A DNA stretch of 64,000 nt. Origin: an uncultured Clostridium sp. GTDB taxonomy: Bacteria; Bacillota; Clostridia; TANB77; CAG-508. Position numbers and translations under genes: made by a program. Shown here one piece after another: positions 17,952-25,385 of this stretch. The stretch spans positions 1 through 64,000 of the forward strand of contig CAOKLQ010000002.1 in NCBI GenBank assembly GCA_948469315.1, written 5' to 3'. Each line of letters opens with the position of its first letter. The first letter of the stretch is position 1. The notes below the pieces were generated by a model. The model did not search any database, was not told where the DNA came from, and was given only the letters and a program-made list of their open reading frames with translations.

Positions 17952-17981
17952 TTTACATTTTAACATATATAATGTTATAAT
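17952..17981 (+). promoter_or_regulatory. Promoter of the papain-like protein gene
   Basis: TTTACA (17952-17957), an 18-bp spacer and a perfect TATAAT (17976-17981), 19 bases before the start codon, with the RBS GAGGTGA between. Confidence 0.55.
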
Positions 17982-18000
17982 AATTTTGAGGTGATAAATT

Positions 18001-18849
18001 ATGACTTTAGAATATGAAAATCTAAAAGACTACATCAAAAAATTAGGATTTGATATAGATATCGAAGCATATACGCAATTAAAAGAGGCTATTGAATACT
18101 ATAATAAAAATAAAGATATTAATGGTTTAGAACATTATATGAAACAAATTCAAAATTGCGGAGGATACGCCTTACAAATTCCAATATGCATATTTTCTGG
18201 AAATAATTATACCTTTGAAGAACAAGTATTAAGAATTATAGAGCTATATCCTTTTGTTAGATTATTATCAGATACAGAGCTTAAAGAAGAGGAATATGTA
18301 GTTATATTTAGGTCAGGAAAAACAGGGCACCATTTTATACGTATTGATGAAAATGGAAATGCTACCGATAAACATGAATGCAATTTACCTGGAAGCTTTC
18401 AAGGATGGGGAACTTTAAAACATGATTCAGAAGCTGTTTTTGCTGTAATAAAACAAGAATATAGATCTGAAGCAATAAAAAGTTTGCCTCAATGTAATAA
18501 AGATATGTTTTTAGATGAAGATGCATATTATACAATAGAAGAAGATGGTTATAGAGATATTGAAAAAAAGAAAGCTACTAAACCAATAACTTTTAGTGAT
18601 GTATTACAAGATGCTTATAATAATAAAAATTCTTCTTTTCTTTATCAAGGCAAAACTTTTTATTTAAAAATAAATAAAGATGATTCAGAGATTATATATA
18701 TATGTAATGATACGGAAATACTTGGTGAATTTTGTACAGATGGAGATGAATGTATAATAGAATTAAACGATAAAAATAAAATTTTTAGTTATGAACCAAG
18801 TAAACCGTTAAAAATAAAATATAACAAACAAGATATGAGTAGGGAATAG
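18001..18849 (+). CDS. Predicted papain-like cysteine peptidase/effector
   Basis: 282 residues, no signal peptide. A Cys in NCGGYALQIP (Cys53) and a His pair in GKTGHHFIRID (His110/111) are spaced as in papain-fold (NlpC/CHAP-like) enzymes, followed by a conserved-looking FQGWGTL and an AVFAV strand. The C-terminal 100 residues form another, unassigned beta-rich domain. The gene has its own promoter and RBS and stands alone amid mobile debris. It may be an effector or toxin-like peptidase; the catalytic role is inferred from motif layout only. Confidence 0.6.
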   Translation: MTLEYENLKDYIKKLGFDIDIEAYTQLKEAIEYYNKNKDINGLEHYMKQIQNCGGYALQIPICIFSGNNYTFEEQVLRIIELYPFVRLLSDTELKEEEYVVIFRSGKTGHHFIRIDENGNATDKHECNLPGSFQGWGTLKHDSEAVFAVIKQEYRSEAIKSLPQCNKDMFLDEDAYYTIEEDGYRDIEKKKATKPITFSDVLQDAYNNKNSSFLYQGKTFYLKINKDDSEIIYICNDTEILGEFCTDGDECIIELNDKNKIFSYEPSKPLKIKYNKQDMSRE

Positions 18850-18955
18850 GGAAAATAAAAGATATTCATATAGCCCAAAATATAATATAGCTTATTTTAA
18901 AGTCGCAGTTTCAATCTTATTATAAAAAATTAAGTAAGATTGAAACTTAAAAATT

Positions 18956-19393
18956 TTGCGTAAAGTTAATTTTATATATAAAATGTTAAGCCTTCCAGAA
19001 GACTGGGACTATTCAATCGCAGGACTTACAAAGATATGTAGAGAAGGCGAAAGGTCAATTAGAAGTGCATTAAATGAACTTAAAGAAAATAACTATTTAA
19101 AAATCACAAAAATGTACCCAAACCAGACAGAAACTAAGACAATTCAATACATATACGATATTTACGAAAAACCAATCGATATTAACAAAGAGGTTAATAT
19201 TAACAATTATCAAGAGGTACGAAATGTACCCCTTGATAATGTACCTCTACAAAACGTAGGACAATTAAATACTAATAATAAAAAAACTAAAAATAAAGAA
19301 AAATTATATAAAAAGAAAAGCACAACAAAGGCTTACAAAAACTACGAACAAAGAGAGTATAACGACCTTAATAATCTATATACCAATGTTTAA
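18956..19393 (+). pseudogene. N-terminally truncated winged-helix replication-type protein
   Basis: The frame opens without an RBS and begins in mid-domain: KMLSLPEDWDYSIAGLTKIC, RSIRSALNELKENNYL and YDIYEKP match the winged-helix domain of replisome-organizer-type proteins from phages and conjugative elements, which normally have about 50 more residues in front. A basic, Lys/Asn-rich tail follows. The missing start and gene-poor setting mark it as a remnant of an integrated element. Confidence 0.7.
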
Positions 19394-19399
19394 AATTAA

Positions 19400-19788
19400 T
19401 ATTTTACCAGAGGGTGGTTTTCCACCTCTGGATAATATACCTCTGGATAAGGGGAAATAAGTTCCCCTTCGAATAACCCTTTTTATTATAATCTTATCTG
19501 ATAATCGCTAAAAACGACTATTTCTAGTGCATTGTGGGGACATGCTTTCCCCACGCCCCTAAGCAAGCCCAAGCTAATTAAAAATTTTTTCCACTTCGTT
19601 ACAAAAATGTTCACTTAGCTTGAGCGGGAGCTTATTAGTTTTATAATAAAATAAACAATAATTTAACAAATAGATAAAAATATTAATAGACGTATACAGC
19701 AATAAACAAGCTAATTGTAGCGATTTTCAGATAAGTTATAAAATTAAAATAATTATATCTCCAAGTTAAAATAGGGAAGAGAAGAGTT
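19400..19788. other. Structured non-coding region, possible oriT or single-strand origin remnant
   Basis: Three strong stems in succession: CCAGAGG/CCTCTGG (19407-19431), AAGGGGAA/TTCCCCTT (19449-19469) and GTGGGGA/TCCCCAC (19534-19554), then CAAGCTAA (19570) with TTAGCTTG (19615) and a GAGCGGGAGC stretch. It is much richer in GC than the surroundings. Such clusters mark transfer or replication origins of Firmicutes mobile elements. No relaxase is next to it, so this is a remnant at best. The part beyond 19640 shows nothing. Confidence 0.4.
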
Positions 19789-20067
19789 ATGAATATAACA
19801 GAGAAAACTAAAATTTTTATTAACCAATACGGTATTTTTTACGAAGGTCAAATACTAGATAATTACGACAGAAATGGTGAATATATTGAACAAATACAGT
19901 TAAAAAAGTTTTTTATTCATTACAAAAAAATTAACAAATCAATTAAGATTCCAAAGCTATATTTTAGTATGTCAAAAATTAATAAAACTTTAAATTTTAC
20001 TTTATCAGCAGAACTTCTAGGAATATATTACAAAGTACCGCAAACACGCAGAAACAAGCCAAAATAA
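19789..20067 (+). CDS. Hypothetical protein
   Basis: 92 residues with no recognised domain; beta-rich and basic, with IFYEGQILDNYDRNGEYIEQ and ELLGIYYKVP. An RBS-like GGGAAGAGAAGAG precedes ATG. It follows the structured region and precedes an R2 repeat, in mobile DNA. It could be truncated at its C-terminus by the repeat at 20085. Confidence 0.5.
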   Translation: MNITEKTKIFINQYGIFYEGQILDNYDRNGEYIEQIQLKKFFIHYKKINKSIKIPKLYFSMSKINKTLNFTLSAELLGIYYKVPQTRRNKPK

Positions 20068-20167
20068 CGACGCATGAGAATCGATTTTAAGACATTTTTA
20101 AATTTTAAGCAACAAGTTATATGCCTCAAATAGTATTGAAATATACTGTTTGGGGCATTTTGACGTT

Positions 20168-20211
20168 TTGTCCTACTTCTATTTGCGCAAAACTTTGATA
20201 ATACAAACCAC
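20168..20211. repeat. Dispersed repeat R1, copy D (tail only)
   Basis: CTATTTGCGCAAAACTTTGA followed by TAATACAAACCA, as in copy C. The hairpin part is absent. Confidence 0.6.
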
Positions 20212-20299
20212 TATATAGGTTATAATATACTTATATATTAAAAATGAGAAACAAGAATCGATAGATAAAATATAGTTATTGAAATAATATCTAACAGAT

Positions 20300-20335
20300 A
20301 GAAGTTAATTAAAAAATAAGTTAGCTTCTTTTTTA
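20300..20335 (+). terminator. Terminator-type hairpin in the parAB leader
   Basis: AGAAGTTAA (20300-20308) pairs with TTAGCTTCT (20321-20329) with one G-U, followed by six T. It lies 37 bases before the first gene of the operon, so it may insulate the operon or act as an attenuator. Confidence 0.6.
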
Positions 20336-20371
20336 TTGCCTCTAAAAATAAAATTAAGGAGGTAAAATTAA

Positions 20372-20995
20372 ATGAAAAAAACAATTTATGATTTTGAACA
20401 AAAGTATGAAATACAAGATCGTTTATTAGATGATGGAGTGTTAGAAGGATTAGATGAAAGAACATTGCACGAAACAATAAAAGCAATGTTAATTAATACA
20501 ATGAAAGATTGTATCAAATATGAAAACTGGATGGATCCAGATATGGTAGAAATAGCTAGATTCATTGCAAAAGAAAATAAAACAGAAGAAGAAATGAGAA
20601 AGATAAAAAATGCACAAGATAGATTAAGAAACTCATTGCATTTTGCAAAACTTTCAGAACATAGTCTATATACTGTTTTATATCAAATGTTGACAACAGA
20701 TACTATAAAACATGCATTCAAACAAGATATACCAGCATTGTATGAAAATTTGTATTATCTAATAGATATTGAAGATGAAATTGCAGAGAGCTTAACATTT
20801 TCTTTTGCAGAGCTTTATGAAGCACCATGTTATAAAGAAATATGTGCTAATATAAATGCTACTATCGAAGATTTTGTAGAAAATGTAGAAGAATATGTAG
20901 ATGATGTAAAGGAACATGATTTATATGATGAATTTGTAAGTTATAGAGAGCAATCAAGAAAAAGAAAAAAAGCAAAGGAGAATGCCAATGAGTAA
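20372..20995 (+). CDS. Hypothetical protein of the parAB operon
   Basis: 207 residues, mostly helical and acidic, ending in a basic KKAKENANE tail. RBS TAAGGAGGT precedes ATG. Its stop overlaps the parA start (ATGAGTAA), so translation is coupled. No domain is recognised. By position it may be an accessory factor for partition or copy control of the element. Confidence 0.65.
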   Translation: MKKTIYDFEQKYEIQDRLLDDGVLEGLDERTLHETIKAMLINTMKDCIKYENWMDPDMVEIARFIAKENKTEEEMRKIKNAQDRLRNSLHFAKLSEHSLYTVLYQMLTTDTIKHAFKQDIPALYENLYYLIDIEDEIAESLTFSFAELYEAPCYKEICANINATIEDFVENVEEYVDDVKEHDLYDEFVSYREQSRKRKKAKENANE

Positions 20996-21806
20996 AGTTA
21001 TAGCAATAGCAAATCAAAAGGGTGGAGTTGGAAAAACAACTACCACTTTTTCTTTAGGTGTAGCTCTTGCTAAACAAGGTAAAAAAGTATTACTTATAGA
21101 TGCAGATCCTCAAGGAGATTTAACTACTTGTATGGGATATTATGATCAAGATGAATTACAAAATACCATTGGAACATTAATGTCTGATAGTATATATGAT
21201 AATGAAGTAGATGCAAAAAGTAGCATAATTCATCATAAAGAAGGAGTTGATTTAATTCCATCTAATCTAGATTTATCAGCAGTAGAAGTTTCTTTAGTAA
21301 GTGCAATGAGTAGAGAATATATGCTAAAAAATTCTATAAAGGATATAAGAGATAATTATGATTATATTTTAATTGATTGTATGCCTAGTTTAGGAATGAT
21401 AACAATAAATGCTCTAGCTTGTAGTGATAAAGTAATAATTCCTGTACAAGGAGAATATTTAGCTGCAAAAGGTATGGGACATTTATTAAAAACAGTTACT
21501 AGAGTTCGCAAACAAATAAATACGAACTTAAAAATAGGAGGAGTATTACTTACACTTGTAGATAAAAGAACTAACTTATCAAAAGATGTAAGAAATACAT
21601 TAAATGAGAATTATGGACAATATGTAAAGATTTATAATACTGAAATTCCAAAAGCTATAAATACAGCAAAATCAACTTCGACAGGTAAAAGTATATTTGA
21701 ATTTGACAAAAATAGTCCTGTTGCTTTAAGCTATAAAAATTTAGCAAAGGAGGTTTTAGACGATGAAAAAACAAGAACAAGAAATGAAACTTCCAAAGTT
21801 AGATGA
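20988..21806 (+). CDS. parA: ParA-family partition ATPase
   Basis: 272 residues. The deviant Walker A KGGVGKTTTTFSLG, DADPQGDLT and YDYILIDCMPSLG are typical of ParA/Soj. It positions DNA with ParB. ATG at 20988 is chosen because AAAGGAG lies 7 bases upstream; an ATG six bases earlier is too close to it. The end overlaps parB by 44 bases. As a second-copy partition system amid mobile debris it probably belongs to an integrated element and not to the chromosomal origin. Confidence 0.9.
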   Translation: MSKVIAIANQKGGVGKTTTTFSLGVALAKQGKKVLLIDADPQGDLTTCMGYYDQDELQNTIGTLMSDSIYDNEVDAKSSIIHHKEGVDLIPSNLDLSAVEVSLVSAMSREYMLKNSIKDIRDNYDYILIDCMPSLGMITINALACSDKVIIPVQGEYLAAKGMGHLLKTVTRVRKQINTNLKIGGVLLTLVDKRTNLSKDVRNTLNENYGQYVKIYNTEIPKAINTAKSTSTGKSIFEFDKNSPVALSYKNLAKEVLDDEKTRTRNETSKVR

Positions 21807-22713
21807 ATTATTTACTAATCAAGCTCAAAGAGATTATGAAAAAGCAGAGAAAGTAGAAGAAATTGATATAAGTAAAATTGCAGATTTTCCAGAACATCCT
21901 TTTAAAGTACGAAATGATGAAAAAATGCAAGAAATGGTAAAGAGTATAAAAGAATATGGGGTAATATTACCTGTTATTGTAAGACCAAAAGAAGATGGAA
22001 CTTATGAAATGATTTCTGGACATAGAAGAAAAAAGGCTTGTGAACTTGCAGGGGTAAAACAAATAAGAAGTATAGTTAAAGACTTAACAGATGATGAAGC
22101 AACTATTCTTATGGTAGATAGTAATATTCAAAGAGAAGAAATATTACCAAGTGAAAAGGCTTTTGCATATAGACTTAAATTGGAAGCAATGAAACATCAA
22201 GGTAAGAGAGTTGATTTAGAAGAAAATGAAACTTCCAATCCAATGGAAGGGAAGTTTGAAACTGCTGAAATTATAGGAAAGGAAAATAATGAAAGTGCTG
22301 CAACAATAAGAAGATATATTCGACTTACTTATCTAATACCAGAATTATTGGAAGAAGTAGATAATAAACGAATAGCTTTTAGACCAGCTGTCGAACTATC
22401 TTATTTAGAGGAAGATTATCAATATGTAGTTTTAAATAAATTACAATATGATGAAGTTTCTCCTAGTTTAAGTCAAGCTATTACATTAAAGAAAATGCAG
22501 CAAGAGGGAACTATATCTGAAGAAAAAATAGAAAACTTATTAGATAAAGAAAAACCAAATCAAAAAGAGTTTATAAAAATACACAATGAAAGAATAGAAA
22601 AGTACATACCAACTAAAATAAAAGAGTCTGGTAAAGTAGAAGATTTTATTATTCAATGTGTGGAAGAACACAATAAAAGAGAAAAGTTAAGACAAGAGCG
22701 AAATGCTAGATAA
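21763..22713 (+). CDS. parB: ParB-family partition protein
   Basis: 316 residues. A ParB/Srx-type N-domain (VVRNDEKMQEMVKSI-like, PVIVRPKEDGTYEMISGHRR) and a helix-turn-helix centre (TAEIIGKENNESAATIRRYI), plus a C-terminal coiled region. RBS AAAGGAGG precedes ATG inside parA. It binds centromere-like sites; two direct TGTGTGAACA repeats lie just downstream at about 22716 and 22753. Confidence 0.88.
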   Translation: MKKQEQEMKLPKLDELFTNQAQRDYEKAEKVEEIDISKIADFPEHPFKVRNDEKMQEMVKSIKEYGVILPVIVRPKEDGTYEMISGHRRKKACELAGVKQIRSIVKDLTDDEATILMVDSNIQREEILPSEKAFAYRLKLEAMKHQGKRVDLEENETSNPMEGKFETAEIIGKENNESAATIRRYIRLTYLIPELLEEVDNKRIAFRPAVELSYLEEDYQYVVLNKLQYDEVSPSLSQAITLKKMQQEGTISEEKIENLLDKEKPNQKEFIKIHNERIEKYIPTKIKESGKVEDFIIQCVEEHNKREKLRQERNAR

Positions 22714-22869
22714 TGTGTGTGAACAAGTAACAATAAATATAACTATTTGTTTGTGTGAACACTTTACAAAGTTTTCCCTTACAATCCCTTTTAAATACAT
22801 ACTATATTACAAACTAAAAGAGTAATATTATATTTAATAAATTAAAAATTAAATAAATAATTTACACAT

Positions 22870-22897
22870 TTGCGACTTTATTTGAAAGCAGTATAAT
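22870..22897 (+). promoter_or_regulatory. Promoter of the CPYC protein gene
   Basis: TTGCGA (22870-22875), a 16-bp spacer and a perfect TATAAT (22892-22897), 24 bases before ATG. Confidence 0.6.
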
Positions 22898-22921
22898 TAA
22901 GGCATAAGGAGATGATTAGTT

Positions 22922-23590
22922 ATGAAAAATAAAAAGATAATAAGTTTAGTAATTGTAGCTCTAATAGGTGCAGTAGTTATAACAGCTTTAATAATAAATA
23001 AAACGAAGGCAAAAGAAGATAATATAGTACGTATTAATGAGGATGTAAATGAAATACAAAATACAAATGAGATTAAAGATACAACGGAAAATATTTCAGA
23101 TATAGCTAATAGCATGGATGAAAATGTTATTGTAGAAACTAACCAAGATGAAGTATTACAAAATGAAACAAAAACAAAAGAGCAAGAAATAGAAAAAGTA
23201 ACACCTAGTGCAGAAAAGAAGAGTGTTGAAAAATCTAGCAACAAAGAAACTACAAAAACACAGTCAAAACAAAATGCACAAGTAGAAAAACAGCAAGAGA
23301 CAAAGACAAATGATAGTATAACAGTAAGTAAATCAGAAGAACCTAAAAATACAAATGAAAATGTCAATAAAAATACCAACAATGCTTCAAAATGTAATCA
23401 TTCAAATGGCAAATGGTATAATTCAAAGGCAGAAGCGGAAGCAATATATAATGCAGAATTAAAGAAATGGGGCGATAAATGGACTAATTATGAAATAGAT
23501 ACAGACACTTATAATAAAAATTGTCCAAATGGGTATGAAGTATTTAGTTGTCCATATTGCAATAAATGGACTATAAATTTATATTATTAA
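22922..23590 (+). CDS. Membrane-anchored protein with Cys-rich C-terminal domain
   Basis: 222 residues. A short basic start and a hydrophobic helix (about 6-25) anchor it. A long Glu/Lys/Asn/Thr-rich linker (about 30-155) follows, then a compact C-terminal domain with CNH and CPYCNKW cysteines and aromatic residues (WYNSKAEAEAIYNAELKKWG), probably a metal-binding or disulphide fold outside the cell. It has its own promoter and terminator and follows parAB. Function unknown; a cell-surface accessory of the element is possible. Confidence 0.65.
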   Translation: MKNKKIISLVIVALIGAVVITALIINKTKAKEDNIVRINEDVNEIQNTNEIKDTTENISDIANSMDENVIVETNQDEVLQNETKTKEQEIEKVTPSAEKKSVEKSSNKETTKTQSKQNAQVEKQQETKTNDSITVSKSEEPKNTNENVNKNTNNASKCNHSNGKWYNSKAEAEAIYNAELKKWGDKWTNYEIDTDTYNKNCPNGYEVFSCPYCNKWTINLYY

Positions 23591-23609
23591 AAATAAAAAT
23601 ATATAGATT

Positions 23610-23637
23610 GAACAGGCAAAGAGCTTGTTCTTTTTTT
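23610..23637 (+). terminator. Rho-independent terminator
   Basis: The stem GAACAGGC (23610-23617) pairs with GCTTGTTC (23623-23630) with one G-U and seven T follow. Confidence 0.85.
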
Positions 23638-23656
23638 ATTAAAGGAGGATATTTAA

Positions 23657-24964
23657 ATGTTAAAAACAAAGAAAATAAATAAAATTTTATCAATAATACT
23701 TTTAGTATTAACTATATTTAGTATTGCACAACCTATATTTGCAGCATCTGGTACAGGAGAATGGGTAGGTGGACAATATGGTTCAAAAATATTTACAACA
23801 GATAGTGATAATAGTGGAAATGGAATATTAATTAGAAGATTAATAAATAATAAAACAGGAGAAAAACTAACAGTTTTTTGTGCAGAACATGGAGTACCTT
23901 TTGAAACGGGAACAGTTTATAACGGAGAATATTATACACCAACAGACAGTAGAGTAAAACAAGCTTGTAAGATAGCATATTTTGGATGGTATGCTCAAAA
24001 TGGTGGCTATGTAGTAGATGGTGGAATCTTAGATGATTCTTGGGCTTATGAAGTTAGATTAAGCTATGTTTTCACACAACAATATATATGGGAAACATTA
24101 GGTCAAAGTAATGCAACTTTTATAGATGCAAACATTCAAAATAGATATGTAGCTTTTAAAAATGATATAAATAATAAAATAAGTAATATGCAAAGAAAAC
24201 CAAGTTTTTGCAATGGAACAGTAACAGTAGAAGCTGGAGAAACAACTATATTAACTGATACAAATGGAGTATTAGCAGATTATACAAGTATAGATAAAAC
24301 AACAGAGGGAATAAGAATAGTTCATAATAAAGGCGAAAATACTATGAGCATTACAGTTAATGATGATTGCACAAGAGAAAATTACAGAATATCAGATGAA
24401 ATGATGAAAAATTGGGGAGTTATTAAGGAAGAATCAAGAGATAATGATACAACAATTTATTTCTCATTTAGAGATGGAATACAAAATCAACTTTGTGCAA
24501 TGCACTATAATGATCCAGTAACTATGAATTTGGAATTAAAAATAAATCTTTTAGGAAATTTAGAATTAACTAAACTAAATACCAATGGGGATTTAGTTGA
24601 TGGTGCTATATTTAATGTTACAGGACCAAATGGATTTAATCAAGATGTAGCAGTAACAAATGGAAAAATAACATTAGAAAAAATAAAAAAAGGAACTTAT
24701 GTAGTAAAAGAAAAGTCAGTTCCAGAAGGATATTTATTAAATACAGAAACTTATAGAGCAGAAGTAAAACCTAATGAAACAACAACACAAGTAGTAGTAA
24801 ATGATGAACCAATAGGAGAAATTACAATTACAAAAATAGATATAGAAACAGGAAATCAAAATAGAATTGATGGAAAAAGTCATCATGGAGATGCAAGTAT
24901 AAAAGGAACAGAACATACTTTATATGCAAGTTCTGATATTTACAATAAAATTTGTTGTCTATAA
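23657..24964 (+). pseudogene. Thioester/SpaA-type surface adhesin, truncated by repeat insertion
   Basis: A signal peptide (1-29) precedes a thioester-type domain with Cys75 (FCAEHG) and Gln141/142 (TQQYIWE), the residues that form an internal thioester for covalent attachment. A SpaA/Cna-B domain lies at about 301-383 (GAIFNVTGPNG, PEGYLLN) and a second begins at 388. That domain breaks off at SSDIYNK, where the sequence turns into the dispersed repeat (TTTGTTGTCT) and stops. No LPxTG or anchor remains. The protein would be secreted without attachment; the missing part may have carried more repeats and a sorting signal. Confidence 0.85.
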
Positions 24965-25186
24965 AATCAAGCAAAATACTGAAATATAAGGATTTAGGAA
25001 ATTTTGATAAAATAATCTAAAGTTATATAAAATTTTTTTAAAATTATGAGGTTACAATAATGAAAAAAAATCCAACCAGGAATGAACTAAAATAATGAAG
25101 CTCCAGAATCGATTTTAAGGCTATTTTATTAAAAAGTAGTATAGTTTGTTATTGGATAAACAAGCTAAAATAGGCTTTATTAAAGG
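24945..25186. repeat. Repeat-derived insertion after the broken adhesin
   Basis: TTTGTTGTCTATAAAAT at the adhesin break matches sequence near 17506. An R2 core (AATCGATTTTAAGG) lies near 25107, then ATAGTTTGTT, then a 20-odd base stretch shared with the decayed locus at 16391 (ATAGGCTTTATTAAAGG). This is a mosaic of repeat-family pieces, with no gene. Confidence 0.6.
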
Positions 25187-25275
25187 AATAGCAAGATTTC
25201 AGAAATAGGACTATATTCATATGGTTCTATTTTTGATCCTATCTCTATTTGCACAAAACTTTGATTTTGTGCAAT
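25187..25275. repeat. Dispersed repeat R1, copy E
   Basis: AATAGCAAGATTTCAGAAAT, the hairpin ATAGGACTAT/ATGGTTCTAT with T5, then GATCCTATCTCTATTTGCAC and AAAACTTTGAT. It abuts the terminator of the minus-strand gene to the right. Confidence 0.7.
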
Positions 25276-25310
25276 GTAATATTTCTGATTTTATACTATA
25301 TTATATAATC

Positions 25311-25344
25311 AAACAAAGGCGCAAATTTAATTACGCCTTTGTTT
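25311..25344 (-). terminator. Terminator of the ClpC/FtsH chimera gene
   Basis: An 11-bp perfect stem (AAACAAAGGCG with its complement). A second hairpin (AGTATTC...GAATACT, near 25354-25376) lies closer to the gene. Confidence 0.75.
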
Positions 25345-25385
25345 AGAAGTTTTAGTATTCTTTTACAAAAGAATACTTTATTTCA

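Larger units (their letters stand above)
16946..18000. other. Gene-free AT-rich stretch with repeat remnants
   Basis: No credible gene on either strand. It holds several copies of the dispersed repeats: R2 core AATCGATTTTAAGG near 17469 and a variant near 17332, ATAGTTTGTTG near 17504 and 17791, and R1 copies at 17578 and 17835. The promoter of the next gene lies at 17952-17981. The rest is uninterpretable AT-rich sequence. Confidence 0.6.
20068..20371. other. Intergenic repeat region upstream of the parAB operon
   Basis: Contains an R2 core (AATCGATTTTAAG, near 20089), the tail of R1 (20168-20211) and a terminator-type hairpin (20300-20335). No gene is seen. Confidence 0.6.
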
